From Allopseudospirillum japonicum (lineage in GTDB: Bacteria > Pseudomonadota > Gammaproteobacteria > Pseudomonadales > Halomonadaceae): DNA of 64,000 nucleotides. The notes under the pieces were generated by a model, which was not told the DNA's origin, searched no databases, and was given only the letters and a program-made list of their open reading frames with translations. The stretch covers positions 108,708-172,707 of the forward strand of contig NZ_FNYH01000006.1 of assembly GCF_900108915.1 (NCBI RefSeq). Reading direction: 5' to 3'. Numbering within the stretch: position 1 is the stretch's first letter; every line of letters starts with the position of its first letter. The translations under genes were made by a program, and so were the position numbers. Shown one piece after another: positions 1-9,569 of the stretch.

Positions 1-221
1 ATCGCTTGGCTTTGAATAGGCGTCGGTTGTTGATAACCGAGGTGTTGCAGATGGCTTTGCACACAAGGAGATAAGCCGAGAGAAGTAAAAGACATACAAT
101 ACCCAGTTCACGCAAAAAAAGATGAGTTTAACAGGTTTTGCTTGCCACCACCTGACACAGGTGGGGGCTAAGATGAAAACAGGAAACTCACTGGTTTATT
201 TTGGATTAACAGGGAATCCGT

Positions 222-3200
222 ATGCATCCGCTTAAACAAGATATGCCCCACGCTTTAGTTGATAGGCAAGCCAAGATTCAAGACTTGGCCCAGATGCCGC
301 ATTTTAGCTGGCAACAACCTTTATTAACCCCAGAGCATTTTTATCCTCCGTTAACTGGGGAGCGTTTAGATTATCGCTTTTTTCAAGTCACTGAGGTCAG
401 CCGAGATCATGCTGAAGGCTACCGTTTGGCGATGGCCAATGTGTTATCGATTGCGCACGATAGTCAGGCGGCCTTGGCGTATTTGCTGAAGGGCGACCCA
501 CAAGGGGTGCGCTTGTATCTTGGGGTGATTGAGCAAGGCGGCAAAGCCCATGAAGCCAGTCGCCAATTAAAAAGCGCGGTAGAGGGGAACTTCCTTGGCG
601 TGCGCCTGCAAGAAGTGAAGCAGGATGATGTGGCGTTTCAGCGCATACTCGATACTAACCGCCATTTGGGCTTGGTGCAGGGGGTGCCGTCATTTAACGA
701 GCAAGCACAACATCAGGAGGTACAAGAATTCCAAGGAATTGAGCGCCTTGCCAATGCGTTACAAGGTGAATCTTGGCAACTTTTGTTAGTGGCTCAGCCT
801 AGTCAGGAAACTGAAATCAACCAGATGATTGAGCAGATTTATCAATTTTCTACGCAGATTTCTACGTATGTCAAACAAAACGTCCAGCATTCAGAAAGCC
901 AAGGCAGCCAGCAAAGTGAGACCACAGGCAAAAGCCAAGGAACCAATAAAGGCTGGACGCATACGGTTTCGGAGAACAAAACCCAAGGTCAAAGCAAGGG
1001 CAAAAGTATTTCTCAAAATGAAGGTGGCAGCCAAAGTACCGGGGAAAGCCGCAGCCACAGCCGTAGTAAATCTGAGGGGGTGAGTGACAGCCGATCCTCA
1101 GGCAGCTCAAGTAAAAGTACCAATACAAGTACCTCAGAATCCAGCACCACAGGCACAAGTCACACCCAAGGAACCAGTTGGGGCACCTCTGAATCTGCGA
1201 ATACGGGGGAAAGTAGTAGCCAAAGTGAAGGGGTGAACTTTGGGCGCTCAGAAGGGGAAAGCATAGGGACAAGTCAATCTAATACGCTGGGCACGAACGA
1301 GAATCGCAGCCTTGCACTCACGCGAGAAAGAACCAACAAAAGCCTTGAGGAAATGCAAAAGCATGTCAGCGAAACTCTGCTGGAGCGCTTTCGTTTAGGT
1401 TTAAGTAAAGGCATGTTTAAAACCTCGCTTTATTTAGGGGCCGCAGATCAAAGAACTTTTAAAATCCTCAAACAAAGTGTGCGCTCAATTTTTCAGGGTA
1501 ACCAGGCTGGGGTGACGCCACTCAAAATTTACCCCCTGACGCCGACGCGTCAACTGACAGATCTTCTACAAGGGCGCGTGCAAAACTTGCTCCAACTGGA
1601 TGAGCAGGCCTGCTTAATTCATAGCCTGCCTTTTGATCCTGTGGAACAACAAATACAGGCGGCTACCTGGCTCAATACACGCGAATTAGCTTTGCTGGCG
1701 GGGTTACCCAGTCGAGAGATTCCTGGAATTCGTGTGCGCCACAGTGTGGATTTTGCGATCAATGTGCCCAAAATCAGCGACAAAGCCTTACCGCTTGGGC
1801 ATTTAGTACACCATGGCCGCCATTTACACACGCATCCGCTCGATTTGGCATTGGCCGATTTAAATAAGCATGTGTTTGTGACTGGGGTGACAGGTTCAGG
1901 CAAAACAACTACTTGTATGCGTTTGCTGGAGTCTTCCGGTCTGCCATTTTTGGTGATTGAGCCAGCAAAAACCGAATACCGTGCTCTATATGCTCGGGGG
2001 CAAGCGGTGGAGTATTACTTAGTCGGGCGCGAGGATATCAGCCCCTTTCGTTTTAACCCTTTCGAATTAGTCAATGCCCGCCACCAGCTGTCAGGCCATA
2101 TTAGTCTGCTAACGGCCACCTTGACCACTGTGTACCCTATGGAAGCGGCTATGCCGCAGTTAGTGGAAGAGGCCATTATTGGCGCTTACCAAGCTTATGG
2201 TTGGGATACCCACAGCGGCAGAAACCTTTTCTATCAAGATCCTTGGGCGCCTGAGGTGCAAGGTGCTTGTTGGCCTATCTTCAGCGATATGATTGCACAA
2301 CTGGATGCTTTAATTGCTTCTAAGGGAATGGGGAAAGAATTTGAGGAAAAATACCGAGGCTCCTTGGTGGCACGTCTGAGCAACCTCACCGATGGCATTA
2401 AAGGGGCCATGCTCAATACAAGGCGTTCTTTAGATTTTCAGCAGTTGCTGGATCGTCAAGTGGTGATTGAGTTGGAAGAAATCAAATCTGAACAAGATAA
2501 AGCCTTGTTGATGGGGTTGATTATTACCCGCTTAGCAGAATGTGTTAAAGAACGCCATCGCCTCCAGCCGGATTTTCAGCATTTAACCCTGATTGAAGAA
2601 GCCCACCGCTTATTAACACGCCCAGAACCTGGTGAATCTGATGCGCGTAAACTCGGGGTGGAAATGTTCGCTAACTTGCTGGCAGAGGTGCGCAAATATG
2701 GCGAGGGGCTGATTATTGCCGACCAGATCCCGAATAAGTTGATTGCGGATGTTGTGAAAAACACCCATACCAAAATTGTGCATCGTTTATTTGCCGCCGA
2801 TGATCGCAGAAGTATTGGCGATGCTATGGGACTCAATGAAGCCCAGCGGGACTTTTTACCTTTATTGCAAACTGGGGAAACCCTGGTGTATTGCGGGGGC
2901 TGGCATGGCGCGGTACGCGCGCAAATCGAGCCTTTAACCCAAACCGATGCCCCGAGTTTGTTGGAAGAAGATTTGCAGCGCCAAGGGCAAAAGCAATTAT
3001 GGCAACACAGGCATTGGCTATATCCCCATCTGAGCCAATGTGAGCCCATGCAGCACCCTAAAGCGTTAGCTTGCCTCGTTTATGAGGGCAACTTATTGAT
3101 TCAATTATGGATACGCTTGCTCAAATCGAGCCATCTGCCTTCCTATAAAAGGGCGCAAGAGGATGACAAGTTGCAAGCGGCCTTGAGGCGCTGGAGTGAT

Positions 3201-3431
3201 CAGATCCTTGCCCACTTGCCTGAGCTGGCGGGGCCAGAATCTTTAATGACTTGTGTGCTTGCGTTAATGCAAGACACTTTGATCAAACCGGAAAATCAAC
3301 ATAAAACGGAGGAGTTAGCCTGTTTGCATACCTACTTATTAGAGGGGTATCACCAGGCGCTGAAGGTGACTGAAATAGATTTTCAAGAGGCGCGTGCGCC
3401 CTTATTAAGGTTGTTGTCGTTACAGCATTGA
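222..3431 (+). CDS. HerA/FtsK-like ATPase with long Ser-rich insert (uncharacterised)
   Basis: 1069 aa. A P-loop GVTGSGKTT (Lys about residue 561) and a Walker B strand ending in IEEAH (Glu about 792-793) place it with the HerA/VirB4/DUF87 hexameric translocase-type ATPases; a C-terminal stretch with ADQIPNKL and later KIVHRL matches the sensor/arginine-finger region of that superfamily. Residues about 1-210 are a separate globular N-terminal domain I do not recognise. Residues about 215-365 are extremely rich in Ser, Gly, Thr and Gln, probably a disordered linker. Start chosen at the first ATG, preceded by AGGGAA. It is the first gene of a six-gene co-directional set; the next gene begins 27 bases after it. 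Family role (pumping DNA or protein in conflict or conjugation systems) is known for relatives; the role here is inference. Confidence 0.8.
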   Translation: MHPLKQDMPHALVDRQAKIQDLAQMPHFSWQQPLLTPEHFYPPLTGERLDYRFFQVTEVSRDHAEGYRLAMANVLSIAHDSQAALAYLLKGDPQGVRLYLGVIEQGGKAHEASRQLKSAVEGNFLGVRLQEVKQDDVAFQRILDTNRHLGLVQGVPSFNEQAQHQEVQEFQGIERLANALQGESWQLLLVAQPSQETEINQMIEQIYQFSTQISTYVKQNVQHSESQGSQQSETTGKSQGTNKGWTHTVSENKTQGQSKGKSISQNEGGSQSTGESRSHSRSKSEGVSDSRSSGSSSKSTNTSTSESSTTGTSHTQGTSWGTSESANTGESSSQSEGVNFGRSEGESIGTSQSNTLGTNENRSLALTRERTNKSLEEMQKHVSETLLERFRLGLSKGMFKTSLYLGAADQRTFKILKQSVRSIFQGNQAGVTPLKIYPLTPTRQLTDLLQGRVQNLLQLDEQACLIHSLPFDPVEQQIQAATWLNTRELALLAGLPSREIPGIRVRHSVDFAINVPKISDKALPLGHLVHHGRHLHTHPLDLALADLNKHVFVTGVTGSGKTTTCMRLLESSGLPFLVIEPAKTEYRALYARGQAVEYYLVGREDISPFRFNPFELVNARHQLSGHISLLTATLTTVYPMEAAMPQLVEEAIIGAYQAYGWDTHSGRNLFYQDPWAPEVQGACWPIFSDMIAQLDALIASKGMGKEFEEKYRGSLVARLSNLTDGIKGAMLNTRRSLDFQQLLDRQVVIELEEIKSEQDKALLMGLIITRLAECVKERHRLQPDFQHLTLIEEAHRLLTRPEPGESDARKLGVEMFANLLAEVRKYGEGLIIADQIPNKLIADVVKNTHTKIVHRLFAADDRRSIGDAMGLNEAQRDFLPLLQTGETLVYCGGWHGAVRAQIEPLTQTDAPSLLEEDLQRQGQKQLWQHRHWLYPHLSQCEPMQHPKALACLVYEGNLLIQLWIRLLKSSHLPSYKRAQEDDKLQAALRRWSDQILAHLPELAGPESLMTCVLALMQDTLIKPENQHKTEELACLHTYLLEGYHQALKVTEIDFQEARAPLLRLLSLQH

Positions 3432-3457
3432 ATAAATTACTTGCAGGAGTCAAGCAT

Positions 3458-4138
3458 ATGGGACTTTGGAGTGCAGTTTGTGGTATTGCCACCTCGGTGG
3501 CATCGAGTGTGGTTTCTGGGGTAGGCAAGCTCGTGGGTTCTGTGGCGACAGGCATAGGGACTGCGGTGAGCACCTTAGTGGGTAAAGGGGCGGCGTTCGT
3601 CGGTCGTGTCGCCAGTGTGGTGGAAAACGTGGCGAAAGCGAACGAGGTGTTAGCCCCTGAAGAAAAAATGCAGGACATCGGGGAAAAAAGTATTCAGGCG
3701 GCAGATCAAGGGATTGTGCCGCAGAAGTTTGAAAAATATGAGGATTACATGAACAAAATCCGTGCTTTTGAAGTGGACCCCATCAAGGCGGATTCAGTCC
3801 CTGTAGAGCAAAAACTTGGTGCGGCGGTTGCGGTGAGTTTACAAGGCTTAGAGATTAAGCTGGATTTGCCTAAGGGATCAACGGGGAACATGTTGCGCCT
3901 TATTATGTTTTCTCCTGAGTATTTTCATAGCGGGCGGGTGCGTTCTTTAGTCGATAGACGCATGGATTTTGATAAGGTCACAGATTATTTTACTGGCCAG
4001 CTGGATTTAAAAGACACGCGTGCCGTACGTGATGAGCTACTCACCGCAGAAAAAAGCCTAGGTGAGCCTGTGGATGCTTCGGCACATGCACTGAGCTTGC
4101 AGGCATTAAAAGCGAAAGCACAACAAGAAGGCTTGTAA
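3458..4138 (+). CDS. Small protein with Gly/Ala/Val-rich N-terminus (unknown function)
   Basis: 226 aa from the ATG at 3458, which has AGGAG about 9 bases upstream; a longer reading from a TTG at 3428 would overlap the upstream stop and has no ribosome site. The first about 45 residues are Gly/Ala/Val/Ser-rich with repeated small-residue patterns (SVVSGVGKLVGSVATGIG), resembling a glycine-zipper or membrane-inserting amphipathic helix. The remainder is soluble and mixed helical. No catalytic motif is visible. It follows the HerA-like ATPase by 26 bases, so it is probably translated from the same message, and is followed by a strong terminator-like hairpin. I do not recognise the family. Membrane insertion is inferred from composition only. 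Confidence 0.7.
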   Translation: MGLWSAVCGIATSVASSVVSGVGKLVGSVATGIGTAVSTLVGKGAAFVGRVASVVENVAKANEVLAPEEKMQDIGEKSIQAADQGIVPQKFEKYEDYMNKIRAFEVDPIKADSVPVEQKLGAAVAVSLQGLEIKLDLPKGSTGNMLRLIMFSPEYFHSGRVRSLVDRRMDFDKVTDYFTGQLDLKDTRAVRDELLTAEKSLGEPVDASAHALSLQALKAKAQQEGL

Positions 4139-4150
4139 AAGCCGATTATT

Positions 4151-4186
4151 CACGCCTCCCTGTGCTAATGCGGGGAGGTTTTTTTA
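4151..4186 (+). terminator. Rho-independent terminator inside the six-gene cassette
   Basis: CCTCCC (4155-4160) pairs with GGGAGG (4173-4178) and is followed by seven T. It lies between the second and third cassette genes, so it probably sets a lower level for the distal genes or ends a first transcript. Confidence 0.75.
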
Positions 4187-4215
4187 ACATGATCCATGGA
4201 TACAGGAGCACCCGC

Positions 4216-5082
4216 ATGGCGGAAACGTGTTTAGCCTTGGTGGCATATCAAGGCCAAGTCCTAGTCTTTGAGCACCAAGCCAGCCAATGGCAACGGCTGG
4301 ATTTAAAGGAGGAACCTTGTCTGTGTCTGCAAGCTTTGGGTTGGCACAAGATTTTACAAGAAATCCGAGATTACTATAACCAAAGTGGCGAGCTTGCGGA
4401 CATAAGCATCTATTTTTGGGTAGAGGCGGCACAAATCCGCGAGTTAACCCCCTTGCTCACGGCCAAAACCTATGGTTTACAGCATTGGCACCTGATGCAA
4501 TGGCCTTTGTGGTTAGCTTTTTTATCTCCGCAGGCGGCCCCTGCAACCGATCAGCAGACGCAAGATCTCGCCCACTTGCAGGCATGGGTACAAGCGTCTC
4601 TCCTTCCGCAATTAATGCCCGTGCAAGGTTTGGCATCGGCCGCGCACACGCTAGAGAAACAAGCAGCGCACTGGCAAGCGCAACTTGAGCATTGCCAACA
4701 AGAAAAAGCAGCGCTCGCTTTTGATAAGGCCGCACTGATCCAAGAAGTGGCCGAGTTACGCCAAGCATTGCAAGATCAACAAGCAAAGGCAGTCTACCAA
4801 CCGACAAACTTATCCTTAGAAGGCTTGGTGACCTATTTACCCATTATTTACAAAGAGTTTTGGAGCACGATTCGCCCTGATGAATTGGCCTTGTTGGCGT
4901 CTAGCTTACAGGTGCCAGAAGTGCCCTCGCCAATTCGTGAACCTAGTGCAGGCGTGATTGAAGTGATGAAAAAACGCTTACAAGCCTTGCCCCCATCCCA
5001 GCAAACCCAAATCCGCGCCTTTTGCCAAAGCTTACCCAAGCAACCACAAGTACGCGCAGAAATGGCTTTTTTTTTCAACTAA
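4216..5082 (+). CDS. Coiled-coil protein of the ATPase/Hsp70 cassette (unknown function)
   Basis: 288 aa from the ATG at 4216 (AGGAGC 7 bases upstream); an earlier ATG would start inside the terminator hairpin. Residues about 1-120 look like a globular alpha/beta domain (starts MAETCLALVAYQGQVLVF). Residues about 145-195 form a predicted coiled coil rich in Gln, Glu, Lys and Ala. The last about 90 residues form a compact helical tail. The coiled coil next to Hsp70 genes makes a GrpE-like or adaptor role conceivable, but there is no detectable GrpE signature and this is speculation. The following gene starts 15 bases after the stop. Confidence 0.7.
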   Translation: MAETCLALVAYQGQVLVFEHQASQWQRLDLKEEPCLCLQALGWHKILQEIRDYYNQSGELADISIYFWVEAAQIRELTPLLTAKTYGLQHWHLMQWPLWLAFLSPQAAPATDQQTQDLAHLQAWVQASLLPQLMPVQGLASAAHTLEKQAAHWQAQLEHCQQEKAALAFDKAALIQEVAELRQALQDQQAKAVYQPTNLSLEGLVTYLPIIYKEFWSTIRPDELALLASSLQVPEVPSPIREPSAGVIEVMKKRLQALPPSQQTQIRAFCQSLPKQPQVRAEMAFFFN

Positions 5083-5096
5083 TGGAGACCACCACC

Positions 5097-5813
5097 ATGG
5101 ATCAACAGCAAAAAGAACGTTTAGCAGAGTTAAAAAATCAAACTCGTTTTTTTAGGGAAAGACTTGTTTATAACGATTTGTTGTTATTACTGGAATATGA
5201 TCCCCAAGTCCAAGATCTCATCCGCGCCTTGCTGCCAGTGAACCCAGCACCCCAGCAGGCCGCAGAATCCGCAGAAGAGGCCAGCAAGCCACCCAAAGCG
5301 CTTGTGATGCCTGAGGTGGAAGAGGCCCTAGTTGCCGCGCCCGCAATGCCTGTAATGCCCGATCCTTTGCCATCACCCGCGGATATTTTTTATCAAGATT
5401 TTGCCGCTGCGCGTGCTTTCCTCGCTCAGGTGCAAGCCGATGCTGAGATTGCCGAGCTTTGGTTGCTGGCGGAGGAAACCCCAGCAGCGGCCTTAATGCG
5501 TTTGTTGGCCCGTGCCAGTCAATGGGATCAAGTGTTAGAAGTGTGGGACATTCTGGCCAGCCGTTGCAAACGCCAAGCACGCCCCGCCACAAGTACAGAA
5601 AGCCATATCTTGCAGAGCGCCCTTGCTTATTACAATTTGACCTTAAACCAGCGCCAAGCTGGCTTAGTGACGCCCCCTTGCCCTGGTGGATTTGATCATC
5701 AAATCCATACGCGTGCCACTGCGCAAGGGGAAACTGTGTACCAAGTCTGGTTGCCGGGGATTGAAAATGCCGCCGGTAAATTACAGAAAAAACCCTTGGT
5801 GGCCACACGTTAA
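5097..5813 (+). CDS. Small helical protein of the ATPase/Hsp70 cassette (unknown function)
   Basis: 238 aa from the ATG at 5097, chosen because GGAG lies 9 bases upstream; an in-frame ATG at 5082 is too close to the previous stop to use that site. The N-terminal about 45 residues are helical and charged (RFFRERLVYNDLLLLLEYD). A Pro/Ala/Glu-rich linker follows (about 48-95), then a helical second domain. No known catalytic motif. Its last codons are partly duplicated at 9519-9547 upstream of the second Hsp70 gene, which shows that the tandem duplication started inside this gene. Probably an accessory partner of the Hsp70-like proteins; function unknown. Confidence 0.7.
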   Translation: MDQQQKERLAELKNQTRFFRERLVYNDLLLLLEYDPQVQDLIRALLPVNPAPQQAAESAEEASKPPKALVMPEVEEALVAAPAMPVMPDPLPSPADIFYQDFAAARAFLAQVQADAEIAELWLLAEETPAAALMRLLARASQWDQVLEVWDILASRCKRQARPATSTESHILQSALAYYNLTLNQRQAGLVTPPCPGGFDHQIHTRATAQGETVYQVWLPGIENAAGKLQKKPLVATR

Positions 5814-5834
5814 TTCTATGGAGGGAAGCAACCC

Positions 5835-8800
5835 ATGTCCGAGCTTTTACAGCAAGAAATTCAGCACTTACAACAACAAATCCGTATAGGCAAGCAGGCG
5901 GCCCCTCAGTGTTTACAAGCTTTTGTGGATGAAGCCGCCTTAACCCAAAGTTTAACCGCAGAACTTAACCCCCTATGGGCGGCTTATCAGCCGGTATTGG
6001 CTTCCTTAAGTGCCTCCTTAAAAGACCCCTTTTATTGGCTGGTGCTGGGGGAAGACGCCTACTTATACGAGCGCCAGCACCAAAGGCTATGGTGTTTACC
6101 TACAGGTGTGGGTGATTTTTCCTTATTTAAGATAAGTGCCGGCAAATCATTGCCAATAGAAAAGCGGTGCTGGCAGGGCCAAGCTTGGAAGTTACCCAGT
6201 GTAGAGGCCTTGGTTAGCTTTGCACAAACGCCAGAAAACCCAATGCGCCGGGACAGCACACGCTTATTTGGTCAATGGAGCTGGCTAACGGCAGCAGGGC
6301 ACCTTGATCTTGATGACCGCCAGCCTAGCCCGACGGATGGTTATAAGGGCTATTTTTTGGGGGTAATCCGCATCACTTGGGATGCGCTATTAAGGCTAAG
6401 CCAGCAACAAGGGGGATGCCTAATTGCCAATACCCCAGATTTAACCCGCCAATTGCACACACACTATGATCTATCTGACAGCATCATTGATACAGCGGCT
6501 TTTGTACAGGGATTAAAGCAAGCTCCATGCGCATTGGCCCAGGTACAAGCTAGTGCGGCCTTCCGTGCTTTAGATGCTTGGTATCATAAAATCCCTGTGC
6601 GGGTGGCACACCAGATAGGGGCGCAAATTGGTCGCCAAGTCCAGCAGCAGGTCCGGCGTTTACCTGCAAGCTTACAGCCTTTGCTGCATCCTAAAAGCTT
6701 AGTCACCACCCTGATGGCGGAAGTGGTACCTGTGATTAAAGCGCGCCATGTCCAGCTGGCACAGGCCCCGCAACAAGCATTTTATTGGCTAGTACAAGCT
6801 GAGGAAGTGTTTTTATTAGAAGCCCGTACCCATTGGGTATGGCAAATCCCTAAGGATTTGGAGGATCTGGATACAAAGGCCGCCCAAACCCGCCTCAGCC
6901 AAGATACAGGTGTGGAAGCCCACCAGCGCTGGCAATTACCCAGCGCGGACGAGCTGCACACTTTTGCACAAACGCCAAATAACCCGATGCGCCAGGGCAG
7001 CAATGCACGCTTATTTAATCGATACCACTGGCTAACAACCGCAGGGTGGATAAATCTTGATAATGCGTTTACAGACCCTACAAAAGATGGAAAAGGCGCC
7101 TGCCTCGGGGTCATCAAGGCCTATGGCCAGCATACTTGGGCCGATTTGCTCGCGCTTTGTGCTGATAAGGGGTGGCGTTTAGTGGCCGCCAGCCCAGTTT
7201 CCACCGAAACTCAAGAGGCCCTGCACGGCGGGGATACCCCTAACTTGGCGCAACTTCAGCAAAGTTTACAGGATTTGCCTAATAATGCAGATTTACCGGA
7301 TTTACCGGATTTTGATCAGCAAATCCCTGCGCGGGTGCGGGCGTTAGTGATGCAAAGCTTGACGCATCTGGATGCTGAGATTAGCCCTTTACCCCCATTA
7401 ACAGTGCAGCAAATGCAAGATCTGGGGTTATGGGAATTGTGGGGCTTACCCGCGGAAACATTAGAAGATCTCGCAGCCCAAGCGCGTAACCCCGCCTTAG
7501 ATGTGCGGGCGTGCCCGGTGGCGATTGATTTTGGGACCAGTAGCACTGTGGTGGGGTATTTGGAGCAGGGGCGTAAAAAGCTGATTCGGATTGGGGTGAA
7601 GGATTTTACCAGCCCAGTTGAACAGATTCATTTTGAAAACCCCACCATTTTAGAATTTGTGGATATCGCCACAAGTATGCAAGCCTGGCAAAGTACCCCT
7701 TATCGTCCACGGATACCCTGGGGCGCGATGCGATGTTCGCACGAGGCCTTAGCCAGTTTACGCGATAATGAAGGGGATACGCGGATTACGGCCAGTATCT
7801 TGGCCAAGATGAAGCAATGGGCTTTGCGTGATACCCAGGATACTAGCATTCGCCTCTGTGATCAGGTACAAGGGCAAGCCTTTACCTTAGCCCCGCTCAC
7901 CTTAAGGAACCCAACCAAAGGCCAAGCCTTGCAGGTGGATTCAGAGTATCCTTTAGATCCGATTGAGTTATATGCCTACTTTTTGGGCTTAAGCATCAAC
8001 TGGCGTCAGCGCGGGATTTTTCTGCAATATTACATGACCTTTCCGGTGGCTTATCCGCAGGCAGTGAAAGATAAAATCTTGTCTTCTTTCCGTCGTGGCT
8101 TGCAAAGGAGTTTGCCGCAAACTTTGCTTAATTCGCCACAGTTTGATGATTTTAGCGTGGAAGAGCGCGCGTCTGAACCTGCGGCTTTTGCAGCAACGGC
8201 CTTGCCCTATTTTGGGATTCAACCCACAGCGGCAGGCCAAGCCTATGGGGTGTTTGATTTTGGCGGTGGGACAGCGGATTTTGATTTTGGTGTATACCGA
8301 GAGCCAAACGCCGAAGAAGAAGACCAAGGCTATGAGGAAGTGCTAGAACATTTTGGCGCTGCGGGGGATAAGTTCCTCGGTGGTGAAAACTTGTTAGAGC
8401 ATTTGGCATATGAGACGTTTAAAGCCAATTTAGACCTTTGCCGCAGCAAATCCCTAGCTTTTACGCAACCTCTGGATGGGGAGGATTTCCCCGGTAGTGA
8501 GCTGTTATTAGAGCAAACCCAAGCCGCTGCTACCAATACCCAAGTTTTAATGGGACGTTTGCGCGCTTTCTGGGAGAAAAACGAGCATAACAGCCAAGGG
8601 ATTGAAAAGGTTAAATTACTTGATCGCCAAGGGCAGGAAGTCAACTGCGAACTCAGTCTCCCTTATGAGGACTTAGAGGCATTTTTGCAGCAGCGCTTAT
8701 TACAGGGAGTGAAAAACTTTTTTACCGCGTTACATAAAGCCTTTACTGAAGCGGATTTGATGCCGGAAAAAGTCCATCTTTTCCTGGCTGGGAATGCCAG

Positions 8801-9443
8801 CTTATCACCAAGATTGCAGAGATTATTTGCATGGATCGCACCCACCGCTGAGGGGGCTCAAGGAGAAGAAACCGACGAAACAGCATTAGCCCTTGCCAAA
8901 GCCGGCAGTGAGGAGGTGCAAGCTTGGGTACATCAGATATTTGGCAAGTCTGTGCCTGAATTTGTGCTCTTCCAACCCATTACAGAAAACCCTCAAGATC
9001 CTTATCAAGCGACGACTAAAACAGGGGTGGCTTTGGGGTTATTGGACTTGTGCCCCGGTTCACCTATGGCGATTGTCAATCGCGCTGCTTTAACCAGCCA
9101 AGGGGAGGCACCTTTTAATTTTTATGTGGGAGCTATTCGCCGCCGTCAATTCCAGCCTGCGCTAAAACGCCACGCACCTTATGGTGTCTGGCAGGAAGCC
9201 GGCCCAGTCCGTGAAAATACCTTTACCTTGGTAAGCTCTCAATCCCCTGCTGCCAATACAGGTTTGCTCGCACAGGATGATCCTACCTTAATTCATCAGC
9301 GTTTAACTTTCGTCCATGCCCAAGGGCATAAGGTGTTTGTGCGTCCATTAACCCCTTATCAAATTGAGCTTTGTACTGGGGTTCATCGTGAAGCTGTCGA
9401 AGCGGGAGAAATCAGTAATCAACAAAAGATTACTTTGGGTTAG
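5835..9443 (+). CDS. Large Hsp70-fold ATPase with two N-terminal sensor-like modules
   Basis: 1202 aa. The Hsp70/actin ATPase core occupies about residues 555-1075: phosphate-1 loop AIDFGTSSTVVGY (about 562), phosphate-2 loop FDFGGGTADFDFG (about 806), adenosine motif LFLAGNASLSPRL (about 980). The normal Hsp70 substrate-binding domain is absent; a beta-rich tail of about 130 residues follows. The N-terminal half carries the same module twice (about 58-200 and 315-455), each with FYWLV, a WxLPS motif, FAQTPxNPMR and WLTxAG. The WxLPS and closing Trp pattern recalls the DUF1566/Lcl C-type-lectin-like fold, a weak resemblance. Start has a strong GGAGGGAAG site. A paralogue with a single module follows at 9570. 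I do not recognise a characterised homologue; a sensing ATPase is inferred. Confidence 0.8.
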   Translation: MSELLQQEIQHLQQQIRIGKQAAPQCLQAFVDEAALTQSLTAELNPLWAAYQPVLASLSASLKDPFYWLVLGEDAYLYERQHQRLWCLPTGVGDFSLFKISAGKSLPIEKRCWQGQAWKLPSVEALVSFAQTPENPMRRDSTRLFGQWSWLTAAGHLDLDDRQPSPTDGYKGYFLGVIRITWDALLRLSQQQGGCLIANTPDLTRQLHTHYDLSDSIIDTAAFVQGLKQAPCALAQVQASAAFRALDAWYHKIPVRVAHQIGAQIGRQVQQQVRRLPASLQPLLHPKSLVTTLMAEVVPVIKARHVQLAQAPQQAFYWLVQAEEVFLLEARTHWVWQIPKDLEDLDTKAAQTRLSQDTGVEAHQRWQLPSADELHTFAQTPNNPMRQGSNARLFNRYHWLTTAGWINLDNAFTDPTKDGKGACLGVIKAYGQHTWADLLALCADKGWRLVAASPVSTETQEALHGGDTPNLAQLQQSLQDLPNNADLPDLPDFDQQIPARVRALVMQSLTHLDAEISPLPPLTVQQMQDLGLWELWGLPAETLEDLAAQARNPALDVRACPVAIDFGTSSTVVGYLEQGRKKLIRIGVKDFTSPVEQIHFENPTILEFVDIATSMQAWQSTPYRPRIPWGAMRCSHEALASLRDNEGDTRITASILAKMKQWALRDTQDTSIRLCDQVQGQAFTLAPLTLRNPTKGQALQVDSEYPLDPIELYAYFLGLSINWRQRGIFLQYYMTFPVAYPQAVKDKILSSFRRGLQRSLPQTLLNSPQFDDFSVEERASEPAAFAATALPYFGIQPTAAGQAYGVFDFGGGTADFDFGVYREPNAEEEDQGYEEVLEHFGAAGDKFLGGENLLEHLAYETFKANLDLCRSKSLAFTQPLDGEDFPGSELLLEQTQAAATNTQVLMGRLRAFWEKNEHNSQGIEKVKLLDRQGQEVNCELSLPYEDLEAFLQQRLLQGVKNFFTALHKAFTEADLMPEKVHLFLAGNASLSPRLQRLFAWIAPTAEGAQGEETDETALALAKAGSEEVQAWVHQIFGKSVPEFVLFQPITENPQDPYQATTKTGVALGLLDLCPGSPMAIVNRAALTSQGEAPFNFYVGAIRRRQFQPALKRHAPYGVWQEAGPVRENTFTLVSSQSPAANTGLLAQDDPTLIHQRLTFVHAQGHKVFVRPLTPYQIELCTGVHREAVEAGEISNQQKITLG

Positions 9444-9484
9444 TTCCCTCTCTTTTACACAGATTGGCAATATAAACGCGAGGC

Positions 9485-9504
9485 CCTCCCCTGTGAAGGG
9501 GAGG
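9485..9504 (+). terminator. GC-rich hairpin after the first Hsp70-like gene
   Basis: CCTCCCCT (9485-9492) pairs perfectly with AGGGGAGG (9497-9504) around a GTGA loop. There is no T run after it, so it may be an mRNA-stabilising or pausing structure rather than a true terminator. Confidence 0.4.
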
Positions 9505-9518
9505 CTTGCCAGTTAATG

Positions 9519-9569
9519 ACAGAAAAAACCTTGGCGGCCATATTTTAACCCTATGGAAGGAAGCAACCC
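9519..9569 (+). repeat. Duplication relic: copy of the 3' end and spacer that precede the first Hsp70-like gene
   Basis: The sequence from ACAGAAAAAA (9519) to the ATG at 9570 matches 5783-5834 with few changes, including one lost C that breaks the old frame. At 5783-5813 this is the coding end of the 238-aa gene; here it is non-coding. It marks the left junction of a tandem duplication and keeps the GGAAGGAAG ribosome site for the second copy. Confidence 0.85.

Noticed and set aside
3..74. Open frame ending in TAA at the left edge, possibly the tail of an upstream gene
   Set aside because: Only about 23 codons with no recognisable family; too short to support.
829..1272. Overlapping open frames on both strands inside the ATPase Ser-rich region
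   Set aside because: Low-complexity codons leave other frames open; no ribosome site and no recognisable protein.
4457..4807. Antisense and alternative frames in the coiled-coil gene
   Set aside because: Shadow frames of a gene that has its own ribosome site and consistent spacing to its neighbours.
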